64,000 nucleotides of DNA, from positions 7,254,001-7,318,000 of the forward strand of contig NZ_CP134696.1 in NCBI RefSeq assembly GCF_031851795.1, written 5' to 3'. Position numbers and translations under genes: made by a program. The notes beneath the pieces were generated by a model that saw nothing but the letters and a program-made list of their open reading frames with translations, had not been told where the DNA came from and did no database searches. This document shows positions 24,322 to 32,627 of this stretch, in pieces. This DNA is from Pontibacter sp. G13 (GTDB lineage: Bacteria; Bacteroidota; Bacteroidia; J057). The stretch's first letter is position 1, and each line of letters opens with the position of its first letter.

Positions 24322-25461
24322 CTAATTGTCCAGATTCGCCCAGCTCTCAGGAAATTCTGCCAAGGATGGGAATGGCGCATGTCCTCCCTCCCAGACAGCC
24401 ATCACCCAGAAGTTGGTGGACAGGTCTGCATGAAGTCCGAGCGCCAGATAGTAGGTGTCGGTGATTTCGGAATCGAAGGTCTGGATGTTTCCAAAGCCCG
24501 TTACTTCGCCGGAATCGGCAACGACGGCAATACCCAATCCCATGTCCAATTCCGCCTGAGGGCCATAGGTGTACATGGCAAATGCATCATTGGATTGATG
24601 GGTATGGAAAGTATCTGCATGGAGATTGACCACACCCGTGAGTACTTCTGTTCCCGCTGGAACGCCTTCCACAGTGATCCGATTGTGAAAACCAGAAATT
24701 CCAGCATAGATGGTGATCTCACGCTTTAGGGAAAAATGGGGTTCGACTCCGGCGGTATCCTCATACGTCAAGACCAATTTAGACATCAGCGGACCTTCGT
24801 CGAGCACTTCGAAGGTCTCCTTCATGCGATCGCCAATCGGGTAAATGGAATTCCCCGTTTTCAGTGCGACTGCTCCAGCTCCTAGCGAATTGCCCACTTT
24901 CAACACATCCATTCCCCAATCTTGGAGGTCGTGGTAGTTTTCCTCCACCCCTACGGAATGCATCACGAGGCCTGCTTGGCGCTTTCCGAAGATGTCAAAG
25001 CCATTCCGCTGATCCCAATAGGTACGAAATCCAATCAGGTCATTTTCCCACATAGGGCCTTCCGCCTGATAGATCATCGGCCGAACTGGAGTGATCAGAT
25101 CCGCAGGTCGTTCTGCCTGCGACAATTCCGTCCACTCGTTGTCGGCTTGACGCATCCCCAAATGAATGCCCGTTCCCCCATGTTCGGTGGGAGAAGTCGT
25201 CTGTTCAACGCTCCAATTTGCATCCCAAGGGGCAGCCGTAAGCACGAGGCCGTCGGAAGTGAATTGCCCTGAGAATGTTTCCCCGGAACCAGTCTTGACC
25301 AGTACCGTGCCCGGCTTGAGGGTAGATTCCTTGAAGGAGTATGCGTGAAGCTCGCCGTGGGAATAGACGAGATCTGGTTGTTTGCTATCGGTGGATGGAG
25401 GGCCCTGACAGGACACCACTAGCATAGGCAAACATGCGAGAAGGTAGAAGATCCGGTTCAT
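24322..25461 (-). CDS. DUF4861-family lipoprotein of a pectin/uronate locus
   Basis: A 379-residue protein from the ATG at 25461, which gives a lipoprotein signal (MNRIFYLLACLPMLVVSCQ, with a Cys after VVS); in-frame codons further upstream would spoil that signal. The mature part is beta-rich and resembles carbohydrate-active sandwich folds; it contains WENDLIGFRTYWDQRNGFDI and NLHADTFHTHQ, which I associate with DUF4861, a Bacteroidota family found with unsaturated-uronate genes. It lies 36 nt after kduD and is the third gene of the operon kduI-kduD-DUF4861. A role at the outer membrane or periplasm in handling pectin- or alginate-type oligosaccharides is inferred from neighbours; no catalytic residue is assigned. 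Confidence 0.75.
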   Translation of the reverse strand: MNRIFYLLACLPMLVVSCQGPPSTDSKQPDLVYSHGELHAYSFKESTLKPGTVLVKTGSGETFSGQFTSDGLVLTAAPWDANWSVEQTTSPTEHGGTGIHLGMRQADNEWTELSQAERPADLITPVRPMIYQAEGPMWENDLIGFRTYWDQRNGFDIFGKRQAGLVMHSVGVEENYHDLQDWGMDVLKVGNSLGAGAVALKTGNSIYPIGDRMKETFEVLDEGPLMSKLVLTYEDTAGVEPHFSLKREITIYAGISGFHNRITVEGVPAGTEVLTGVVNLHADTFHTHQSNDAFAMYTYGPQAELDMGLGIAVVADSGEVTGFGNIQTFDSEITDTYYLALGLHADLSTNFWVMAVWEGGHAPFPSLAEFPESWANLDN

Positions 25462-25496
25462 AATGATATGCTTTGGGAGTTTGCTACAGATTGGGG

Positions 25497-26258
25497 CTAT
25501 CTGCCCATCCAGCCACCATCTACCAGCAAGGTGGCACCACTCATGTAATCGGAAGCTGGGGATGCCAAGAACACGGTCGGACCTTTGAAATCCTCCGGTT
25601 TTCCCCATCGGCCAGCAGGAATCCGAGCCAAGATGGAGCTGCTGCGGTCAGGATTGTTGCGGAGTGCCTCGGTGTTGTCGGTGGCGATGTATCCCGGTGC
25701 GATTGCGTTGACTTGGATATTGTGGCCCGCCCATTCGTTGGAGAGTGCCATGGTCAATTGTCCGATGGCGCCTTTGGAGGCCGCATAGCCTGGCACGGTA
25801 ATGCCGCCTTGGAAGGTCAGCAAAGAAGCCGTGAAAATGATCTTGCCGCTTCCTCGCTCGATCATGGCCTTGCCAAACTCTCGTGAGAGCACAAATTGGG
25901 CATTGAGATTCACCTCGATCACCTTGTTCCAATATTCGTCGGGATGCTCAGCAGCGGGTTTCCGGAGGATGGTGCCTGCATTGTTGACAAGGATGTCTGG
26001 CGTTCCGTGATCGGCCAAGACTTGCTGGGCAAAGGCATGCACTGCCGTGCGGTCGCTAAAATCGCATTGGAATGCCTTGAAATTGCGTCCCTTGGCTTTG
26101 ATGGCTTGTTCGATCTGTGAGCCTTCCAGCTCCAGAGAGGCCGATACACCGATGATGTCTGCACCGGCTTCAGCCAAACCTTCGGCCATGGCGAATCCGA
26201 TACCGCGCTTGCAGCCAGTGACAAGCGCGGTTTTTCCGGTAAGGTCAAATAAGTTCAT
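25497..26258 (-). CDS. kduD: 2-dehydro-3-deoxy-D-gluconate 5-dehydrogenase KduD
   Basis: A 253-residue classical short-chain dehydrogenase from the ATG at 26258. It has the NAD-binding TGCKRGIGFAMA (about 13-24), NNAG (about 90), catalytic Ser in FTASLLTFQG and the YAASK pair (Tyr and Lys, about 156-160). KduD reduces 2,5-diketo-3-deoxygluconate to 2-keto-3-deoxygluconate in pectin breakdown. The preceding gene kduI ends 2 nt upstream of this start, and KduI makes its substrate, so the identity is strongly backed by context. An upstream in-frame codon would add 39 residues overlapping kduI and is not used. Confidence 0.9.
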   Translation of the reverse strand: MNLFDLTGKTALVTGCKRGIGFAMAEGLAEAGADIIGVSASLELEGSQIEQAIKAKGRNFKAFQCDFSDRTAVHAFAQQVLADHGTPDILVNNAGTILRKPAAEHPDEYWNKVIEVNLNAQFVLSREFGKAMIERGSGKIIFTASLLTFQGGITVPGYAASKGAIGQLTMALSNEWAGHNIQVNAIAPGYIATDNTEALRNNPDRSSSILARIPAGRWGKPEDFKGPTVFLASPASDYMSGATLLVDGGWMGR

Positions 26259-26260
26259 TG

Positions 26261-27091
26261 CTAGTAGATATCGGTCAATGGAATGCCGTCCATATCGGTG
26301 AATGCCTGATTCTCTCCAGCCATTCCCCATGCGAATTTGTAGGCAATTGTTCCTGCCCCAGCGTGAATGGACCAAGGCGGAGAAATAGCCGCTTCATGGT
26401 TGCGCATGACCAAGTTGCGTGTGTTGTTGCCGGGCCCCATGAAGTGCATGACGAGGTGATCTTCGGGTAGATCGAAGTACATGTATACTTCCATGCGGCG
26501 ATCGTGGGTGTGCGGCGGGAAGGTGTTCCAGACGCTACCGGAAATCATCTCGGTATAGCCCATGACGAGCTGGCAACTCTTGATGCCGTTTTCATGGATG
26601 AATTGGAACAGTACTCGCTCGTTGGCGGTCTCGGGGGTACCCAGTTCCACGCGGTTGGCCTCAGCCTTCAAGCCCAATGTGGTCGGGTGAGCGGCATGCG
26701 CAGGGGCGGAATTCAGGTAGAGGAGGGCAGGGGAGGCTTCGTCGGCAGATTGGAAGCTCACGGATTCTGCGCCCCGTCCGATGTATAGGATGTTTCCGTT
26801 TTCAAGAGAATAAGCGGTGCCATCGACTGTGACCTCTGCTGTACCACCGACATTCAGGATGCCGGATTCTCTGCGTTGGTGGAAAAAGTCGGATTGCAAC
26901 TCTGGATAGGAAGGCAAAGACAAGGATTCGGTCGTGGGCTGGATGTAGCCAAAGACAAAGCGATCGTAGTGCGTGTAGGTCAGGGAAATTTTTCCCGATT
27001 CGAAGCCCGATGGGGCATGGAATTCTTCCCGAAGACGGTCGGTTCCATATTGCTGGAAATCGTTCGGGTGAACAGCAAATTTGATATTCAT
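26261..27091 (-). CDS. kduI: 5-dehydro-4-deoxy-D-glucuronate isomerase KduI
   Basis: A 276-residue protein of the usual KduI length. The cupin metal site is visible in NTFPPHTHDRRMEVYMYFDL (about residues 191-210), which supplies two His and a Glu for zinc. The N-terminal part contains REEF and LPSYPELQSDFFHQRRESGI, also typical. KduI converts 5-keto-4-deoxyuronate, the open form of the unsaturated uronate released by pectin lyases, into 2,5-diketo-3-deoxygluconate, the substrate of KduD encoded next. First gene of the three-gene operon; its upstream region (27092-27333) should hold the promoter. Confidence 0.93.
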   Translation of the reverse strand: MNIKFAVHPNDFQQYGTDRLREEFHAPSGFESGKISLTYTHYDRFVFGYIQPTTESLSLPSYPELQSDFFHQRRESGILNVGGTAEVTVDGTAYSLENGNILYIGRGAESVSFQSADEASPALLYLNSAPAHAAHPTTLGLKAEANRVELGTPETANERVLFQFIHENGIKSCQLVMGYTEMISGSVWNTFPPHTHDRRMEVYMYFDLPEDHLVMHFMGPGNNTRNLVMRNHEAAISPPWSIHAGAGTIAYKFAWGMAGENQAFTDMDGIPLTDIY

Positions 27092-27333
27092 ACAGGGATA
27101 GTCTGAAGGTTGGGATCAATTGAGATTCCCGAAAGGCAAACATCTTGATAGATCCGACGAATTGCAAATATGCCAGATCCGGTCTAGTGGGCAAGAAGTT
27201 CATTTCTGGGGTGAAAAAAGTGACCGATTGTCCCAAAATATGCCAATGAGGGGTTTTGAGGCCTATTTGGAGGGCATGGAAAAGGGGCAATGCATCATCC
27301 CGATGTTGAATAAGGAATAGCTTATGATGAAAG
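27092..27333. promoter_or_regulatory. Non-coding region upstream of kduI
   Basis: A 240-nt gap between the kduI start and the GC-rich element at 27334. It should contain the promoter of the kdu operon. Short open frames on the + strand have no protein features. No operator palindrome was identified. Confidence 0.35.
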
Positions 27334-27519
27334 GTGCGATGGCCTTGCAGCGGCGTAAGGTGCCTGGCGTGGCCTCCGTCAGGAGGAGTCCGAGATCTGT
27401 GGGCGGCGATCTATCGCCCACAGATCTCGGACCGAGCATCGCGAGCACAAAAGGGACCGACCCCGCGACATGGGAGCCAGGCGAAATTCCAATTGTCAAG
27501 CTCGCGGGGATACGCCCAA
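27334..27519 (-). repeat. GC-rich dispersed intergenic element, copy 3
   Basis: Inverted relative to copies 1 and 2. On the + strand it begins GTGCGATGGCC, then GCGGCGTAAGGTGCCTGGCG, a hairpin of arms CCGAGATCTGTGGGC and GCCCACAGATCTCGG (about 27390-27428), AAGGGACCGACCCCGCGAC, and ends TACGCCCAA. The hairpin and the GGGACCGACC string match copy 1 read backwards. Confidence 0.7.
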
Positions 27520-27646
27520 CACATGCCCAAGCTCCAAACTCCCTCCATGAAAAAGCGGCCACCTCCAGAAGAGATAGCCGCAGTATGTATAAAAACAAAG
27601 TCATTGGGAGCTTCGGTCGTCCTCCGCTCCCACCTTTGGGCGAAGG

Positions 27647-28171
27647 TTAAACATTGGCGTAGACCCGTTCAGCCACGCGGTCCCAGACATCGCGGAACCA
27701 GAATGTGAAGGCTTCGGGATCTGCTTGAATAGCGGCGTCGATTTCCGCTCGTGTCATCCATTTGTACTCGACGACCTCTTCGGGGTTGGGGGCTGGCACA
27801 CCTTCCCAATGGCCGATGATGACATGGTCCAACTCATGCTCGATCAGTCCCGTGCCGAAGTCGCAATGATAAATGAAGGAAAATACGGGTTCCAATTCAC
27901 AGACGAATCCCATCTCCTCGACAAGCCGGGTCTTGGCCTCCGAAATCAGGGTTTTATCGTCCGTAGGGTGACTACAGCAGGTATTGGTCCAGAGCCCGGG
28001 CGAATGATATTTTTCCAAGGCTCTGCGCTGAAGCAGGAGCTTTTTGTCGGAATCGAAAACGAAAATGGAGAATGCCCGGTGAAGGAGCCCCTTCTCGTGG
28101 GCTTCCATTTTTTCCATGAACCCTTGCGGCTCATCTTTTTCATTTACCAGTAAGACTTGGTTGGTTGCCAT
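27647..28171 (-). CDS. idi: Isopentenyl-diphosphate delta-isomerase, type 1
   Basis: A 174-residue Nudix-fold enzyme. The active-site Cys is in GLWTNTCCSHP (about 59-69), and the metal-binding HRAFSIFVFD (about 31-40) and Glu in LIEHELDHV (about 109-117) match type 1 Idi. It interconverts isopentenyl and dimethylallyl diphosphate for isoprenoids such as the menaquinone side chain. It follows kmo on the same strand, but a terminator-like hairpin lies between, so it is probably transcribed separately. Length is normal for bacterial Idi. Confidence 0.93.
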   Translation of the reverse strand: MATNQVLLVNEKDEPQGFMEKMEAHEKGLLHRAFSIFVFDSDKKLLLQRRALEKYHSPGLWTNTCCSHPTDDKTLISEAKTRLVEEMGFVCELEPVFSFIYHCDFGTGLIEHELDHVIIGHWEGVPAPNPEEVVEYKWMTRAEIDAAIQADPEAFTFWFRDVWDRVAERVYANV

Positions 28172-28210
28172 AGGCGCGCGTTACAAAAGCTGGAAGAATT
28201 CCGTCAAACA

Positions 28211-28246
28211 AAAAATCTTGTGTTTCCGTGAATAGAAACACAAGAT
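28211..28246 (-). terminator. Intrinsic terminator after kmo
   Basis: Arms ATCTTGTGTTTC and GAAACACAAGAT form a 12-bp stem with an 8-nt loop. The run of A on the + strand before it gives a U tract for - strand transcripts from kmo. Confidence 0.8.
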
Positions 28247-28272
28247 CGGCAAGATTGTTTAATTTTTTATAA

Positions 28273-29616
28273 TTATTGTTCAACAATCATGTGTTTGGCT
28301 CGCTCAATGTCGACATCATCGGGATGATCGAGGTTTTCCATCAACTCAGCCAGTATCTCCATGTTGCGTTCACCTTGGCGGTAGGCATCGGCATAGGGGA
28401 TGGTGCTAAAGGAAACGAGCTCGTAGCGGGACTTGTAGGCATCGATATTTCTGCCGATGACGTGTTCGACCTTCTTGCGGAAGAGGAAATCTTCGTCCGC
28501 GGTCTTGTCACGCATTTCGATGAAGTTTTCGAGGGCCATGTTGGCGATGGCATCAGCGTGGACTTTGCGCTGCTTTTGATAATCCTCAAAAATGGCTTTC
28601 CAATCATCATTTCCCTGATCGACGCATGCAGCCATGACGGTGCAATCCTCGAAAGCGGCATTCATCCCTTGTCCGAAAAACGGCACGATCGCATGGCTCG
28701 CATCTCCCAGCAGGGCAATCTTGTCCGCCAAAATCCACGGATAGCATCTAATCGTCACAAGCGAAGAGGTCGGATTCTCGAAGTAATCATCCAGCAAGGT
28801 CGGCATCAGCGGAATTGCATCCGGGAATTCCGCCTCGAAGAATGCCTGCACTTCTTCACGGGTATTGAGCGCGTCGAAACTTTGAGGGCCTTCGAATGGG
28901 AAGAACAAGGTGCAGGTAAAGGACCCATCCATGTTGGGTAGCGCGATCATCATGAAATGCCCGCGAGGCCAAATGTGGAGAGCGTTTTTGTCCAATTGGA
29001 ACTCGCCGTTGGGACCTGCTGGAATGGTCAATTCCTTGTATCCATGCGCGAGGTAATCTTGGGAGAAATCGAACCGAGGCATTTTCTGCATCGCGTATCT
29101 GACTGCAGAAAAAGCACCATCTGCTGCGATGGTCCGCTCACCGGGAGCTTGGAATGTGGAGCCATCTTGAAGGTTCTTGAGGGTGATCTCCCCAGTTTTT
29201 AGGTTTACATCGTCGGCTGCTACATCGAACTGGAAATGAACGTTTTCATGCGATTCCGCCAAGGTCATGAGTCGCATATTCAACTCTGCTCGGGAAACGG
29301 AATAAATGCAGGATTTGCCGTCGTTGGAGTAGGACTGGTGGGTGATGGTTCCTTCCTTGCCATGCATGATTCGGCCATACATGGGGATGGAGATTTCCAT
29401 GATATCTTCGAGAAGTCCTGTTTCCTCTAGGGCCTTGATTCCACGTGCGGAAAGGGCGAGGTTGATGGATCGGCCTCCATCCAGGGTGTTTTTGCGCATA
29501 TCGGGGCGTCGCTCAAACACATGCACCTCGTGACCTTTTTGGGCGAGATAGACCGTCATCAGGGAACCGGCGAGTCCGGCGCCCACCAAGTTAAAAGTTG
29601 TCTTTGGGTTGTCCAT
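28273..29616 (-). CDS. kmo: Kynurenine 3-monooxygenase
   Basis: A 447-residue FAD monooxygenase. The N-terminus has the dinucleotide motif VGAGLAGSLMTVYLAQKGHE and then VFERRPDMR; DGGRSINLALSARGIKALEE (about 46-65) is specific to kynurenine monooxygenases. The second FAD motif is ALLGDASHAIVPFFGQGMN (about 309-327). The enzyme hydroxylates kynurenine on the path from tryptophan to NAD or to 3-hydroxyanthranilate. No other kynurenine gene is adjacent in the window. It has a terminator just downstream, and mqnA lies upstream on the same strand 165 nt away. Confidence 0.93.
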   Translation of the reverse strand: MDNPKTTFNLVGAGLAGSLMTVYLAQKGHEVHVFERRPDMRKNTLDGGRSINLALSARGIKALEETGLLEDIMEISIPMYGRIMHGKEGTITHQSYSNDGKSCIYSVSRAELNMRLMTLAESHENVHFQFDVAADDVNLKTGEITLKNLQDGSTFQAPGERTIAADGAFSAVRYAMQKMPRFDFSQDYLAHGYKELTIPAGPNGEFQLDKNALHIWPRGHFMMIALPNMDGSFTCTLFFPFEGPQSFDALNTREEVQAFFEAEFPDAIPLMPTLLDDYFENPTSSLVTIRCYPWILADKIALLGDASHAIVPFFGQGMNAAFEDCTVMAACVDQGNDDWKAIFEDYQKQRKVHADAIANMALENFIEMRDKTADEDFLFRKKVEHVIGRNIDAYKSRYELVSFSTIPYADAYRQGERNMEILAELMENLDHPDDVDIERAKHMIVEQ

Positions 29617-29780
29617 AGGTTCTGTAGTAGCGTAGGTGCGTGGGCAAATGCCACAAAGGGGGATGCTGTTTCCGGACCAAAGATCCAGCTCAGGCGGAAG
29701 TTCATGTTATCCTCGGACCTACGATCCCGCAATTTACAAAGAATTGCGGGGAAAAAAGGATGGATTTGGGGACAGGGATG

Positions 29781-30560
29781 TCAGGATTGTGGAGCGGGAA
29801 TTTGGATTTCCTTCAAAAGGGAGAGATACCATTCCATCGCCCGGTGTTTGTCTGGATCAAACCGATAGTCAATGCATCTGTGGAGGTAATGATCGGCATA
29901 GGCGGGATCGATCTGGTAGTGGTCTGCCCATCTCTGCGCACTTTGCCGGGCATTGGCGACTCCATAGCCCATCGCGGTTTCCAGTTGACCTAGCACCTTG
30001 GGGGAGAATGCATCGGGTTGGTATGCCCAAACTGCGAATGCAAATGGGAGTCCCGTGAGGTCTTGCCATGCTGCGGAGAGATCGTAGACATACGGATAAT
30101 CATGGTATACCCGGATAGCTTGATCTCCGATGATAACCCCGGCGGTCTTGCCTTGAATCTGGTCAAAATCTCGTTGGAGCGGCCGTTTGATTTGTGGGGA
30201 AATGTTCCAATGGTGCTTGAGGAGGATCATCGCCAAACCGTTGGAGCTTCGGGAGTGGCTATCCAGAATCAAGGTGTCGACCTCTTCAATCGGGACATGG
30301 GAAAAAATGCAAACGGATTCCACAGGACCGTTGGCTCCGATGCAGTAGTTGGGCAATATGCCGATCTGCTGAAAGTCCAACAGAGAGCCTACCGGGACGA
30401 GGGCCATTTGGCAATCTCCCGAATGCAAATGCCGCGCGCAGTCTGCGGGCGGCATTAAATGAAATTCTATACCCTCGCCATGAAAATACCGATCAAACCC
30501 ATCCATGAAAGGACGTGTGTTGATATAGGAAACGAGGGCGATATGGAGGGTCTCCATCAT
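29781..30560 (-). CDS. mqnA: Chorismate dehydratase MqnA (futalosine pathway)
   Basis: A 259-residue protein. The N-terminal strand IALVSYINTRPFMDGF and MALVPVGSLLDF (about 51-62) mark the MqnA family, which removes water from chorismate to give 3-enolpyruvylbenzoate, the first step of the futalosine route to menaquinone. LILDSHSRSSNGLAMILL (about 95-112) supplies the conserved Ser/Thr-rich substrate loop. The fold is a periplasmic-binding-protein type, but no signal peptide is present and the enzyme is cytoplasmic. mqnE lies two genes upstream on the same strand. Two ATG codons at 30560 and 30557 are possible starts. Confidence 0.92.
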   Translation of the reverse strand: MMETLHIALVSYINTRPFMDGFDRYFHGEGIEFHLMPPADCARHLHSGDCQMALVPVGSLLDFQQIGILPNYCIGANGPVESVCIFSHVPIEEVDTLILDSHSRSSNGLAMILLKHHWNISPQIKRPLQRDFDQIQGKTAGVIIGDQAIRVYHDYPYVYDLSAAWQDLTGLPFAFAVWAYQPDAFSPKVLGQLETAMGYGVANARQSAQRWADHYQIDPAYADHYLHRCIDYRFDPDKHRAMEWYLSLLKEIQIPAPQS

Positions 30561-30578
30561 AGCGGAGAATTCGTCTAG

Positions 30579-31208
30579 CTAGTTGAAATTCAGATGTGAA
30601 GTGTCGTTGAGAAGCTCGAGCGTTGCAGGGCCGTCTCCTCCGAATTTGACGATGCTGAGGGCGGTATTGTCGTGCTTATAGCGTTCCATCTCACGCATTT
30701 CAGTGCCGAGTAGGCTCGATAGGATGACGCGGAGCTGGCGACCATGGGAGCATACCAAGATTCGTTGACCTGCATGCTTTTCGGCGATTTCCTCGAAGAA
30801 GGACTTGGCGCGATCCCATGCCTCGATGGGGGATTCTCCCTCGGGCACCCGGAGATCCAATTGGCCTTCAGACCATTTGGAGAGGATTCCCAAAAATTCC
30901 TTTCGCTGCTCTGGAGTAGGCACAACGCCTTCGTGAACTCCCCAGCTCAATTCATTCAACCCCGCATGTGTCTCGAATGAATAACCTGAATCCACCCAAG
31001 GGCCCAACGTCTGTTGTGTACGCTTCAGCTTGGAAGCATAGACCGCATCAAAAGTCAGATGGGCATACGTCTTGAAAAACGCTTCTGCCTGTTGCCTGCC
31101 CAGATCGTTGAGGTCAGAATCGACCCCGCCTCCCTGCACGATTCCCCGACGGTTGTAGTCGGTTTCGCCATGTCTGAAGAAGTAGATATGTACGCGGCTA
31201 TCTGCCAT
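30579..31208 (-). CDS. Histidine phosphatase family protein
   Basis: A 209-residue member of the phosphoglycerate-mutase-like superfamily. The catalytic RHGE is at residues 12-15 (FFRHGETDYN) and the second catalytic His is in LVCSHGRQLR (about 150-159); the acidic residue is in LNELSWGVHEG. These enzymes act through a phosphohistidine on small phosphoesters; the substrate cannot be told from sequence. It lies between mqnE and mqnA on the same strand with gaps of 32 and 18 nt, suggesting a three-gene operon. A link to menaquinone synthesis is possible but unproven. Confidence 0.85.
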   Translation of the reverse strand: MADSRVHIYFFRHGETDYNRRGIVQGGGVDSDLNDLGRQQAEAFFKTYAHLTFDAVYASKLKRTQQTLGPWVDSGYSFETHAGLNELSWGVHEGVVPTPEQRKEFLGILSKWSEGQLDLRVPEGESPIEAWDRAKSFFEEIAEKHAGQRILVCSHGRQLRVILSSLLGTEMREMERYKHDNTALSIVKFGGDGPATLELLNDTSHLNFN

Positions 31209-31240
31209 GTCGTGTTGATTTTGAATAAAAGGATGGGTGC

Positions 31241-32422
31241 TTAGGCATCTACGGATTCCGGCTCGAATTCCTCGACTTCGAAATCGTGAATGACATTGTA
31301 GATGGTATCTCGTTCGATCGGGTGCATGCCTGCCCGTTTGACCATATCGATCAATTCCGGGGTGGACATAGCAGGATTCTGATCTTCGGCTCCAGCCATA
31401 GAGTAGATCTTGGTGGTGTCGTCGATGGTTCCGTCGATGTCATTGACTCCAAAAGAGAGCGACAATTGAGCGGTTTTCCTGCCGATCATCGGCCAGTAAG
31501 CCTTGATGTGGTCGAAGTTGTCCAGATAAATTCGTGCGATGGCATAATTGCGGAGATCTTCGATGACGGAGACTTCCGGCAAATGAGACATCTCATTGTT
31601 CTGGTTGCGGAACTTCAGGGGAATGAATGTCTGGAATCCGCCTGTGCGGTCTTGTAGTTCGCGGAGTTGGCGCATGTGATCCACGCGGTGCCAATATTCC
31701 TCGATGTGACCATAAAGCATGGTGGCATTGGTGCGGATGCCCTGATTGTGGGAGATTTCATGGATTTCGAGCCATTCGTCTCCGCTACATTTTCCGCCGG
31801 CAATTTGATCGCGAATCTCTGGGTGGAAGATTTCTGCGCCACCGCCAGGCATGGAGTCTAGGCCAGCTTCGATCATGGCCTTCATGCCCTCTTCGTAGCT
31901 GACTTTGGCTTTCTTGAAAATGTAGTGATACTCGACTGGGGTCAGGGCCTTGATATGCAATTCAGGGCGATGTTCTTTGATCGCCTGGAAGAGATCGATG
32001 TAGAACTGGTAGTTGTATTGAGGCAAAACGCCTCCTACGATGTGTACTTCCGTGACCGGTTTGCCGTCATAGGCTTTCACCTGATCCAGCATTTCGTCCA
32101 AGGTGAATTCCCAGCCGTCTTCCCGTTTCTTGATTCTGCGCGAATAGGAGCAGAAGGAACAGGTATAAATGCAGACATTGGTGGGCTCAATGTGGAAGTT
32201 GCGGTTGAAGTAGGTTTTTCTCCCGTGCTTGCGCGTGCGAATGTGATGGGCCAGCATCGAGAGGAAGGGCAAATCTGCATGCTCATACAGATAGATGGCA
32301 TCCTCGTCAGAAATTCGCTGATCGTTCAGGACTTTTTCTGCGATGGCAGAAGCTTGTGGGGATAGATGTCCAGCGGAGTGAATATGGCTTAACAAACGCA
32401 TGAGGGTCTTCTCAAAATCCAA
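31241..32422 (-). CDS. mqnE: Aminofutalosine synthase MqnE (radical SAM)
   Basis: A 393-residue radical SAM enzyme. The cluster motif is CIYTCSFC (C-x3-C-x2-C, about 83-90) in PTNVCIYTCSFCSYSRRI. NATMLYGHIEEYWHRVDHMR (about 232-251) and GGFQTFIPLKFRNQNNEMSH separate it from the related MqnC. It joins 3-enolpyruvylbenzoate (the MqnA product) to SAM to give aminofutalosine. First gene of the mqnE-phosphatase-mqnA group. Later pathway genes (mqnB, mqnC, mqnD) are not in the window. Length is as usual for the family. Confidence 0.92.
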   Translation of the reverse strand: MDFEKTLMRLLSHIHSAGHLSPQASAIAEKVLNDQRISDEDAIYLYEHADLPFLSMLAHHIRTRKHGRKTYFNRNFHIEPTNVCIYTCSFCSYSRRIKKREDGWEFTLDEMLDQVKAYDGKPVTEVHIVGGVLPQYNYQFYIDLFQAIKEHRPELHIKALTPVEYHYIFKKAKVSYEEGMKAMIEAGLDSMPGGGAEIFHPEIRDQIAGGKCSGDEWLEIHEISHNQGIRTNATMLYGHIEEYWHRVDHMRQLRELQDRTGGFQTFIPLKFRNQNNEMSHLPEVSVIEDLRNYAIARIYLDNFDHIKAYWPMIGRKTAQLSLSFGVNDIDGTIDDTTKIYSMAGAEDQNPAMSTPELIDMVKRAGMHPIERDTIYNVIHDFEVEEFEPESVDA

Positions 32423-32576
32423 CTTGTGTGCAACTTACAATAATTTCTGAAAGTTGCATATCGACTGAAACGAACAAGTACGGGAACGGTTCGCTCCAAT
32501 TGGCGCCAAATTTCCAGAAATCTCTTCGATTAACCAATCCCGACCTTCAGTTTTGGGAAGATTCCTAACAGGAGTT

Positions 32577-32611
32577 CGCCCAAATGATCTCTGGGAGAAA
32601 CCATTTGGGCG
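32577..32611 (-). terminator. Hairpin after the sorting-domain gene
   Basis: Arms CGCCCAAATG and CATTTGGGCG form a 10-bp stem with a 15-nt loop, just downstream of the - strand gene that ends at 32628. There is no good U tract, so termination is only probable. Confidence 0.45.
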
Positions 32612-32627
32612 ACAGGAAAGAATCGGA

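Noticed and set aside
28276-28941. A 221-residue + strand open frame antisense to kmo
   Set aside because: The opposite strand encodes a clear FAD monooxygenase; this frame has no family features.
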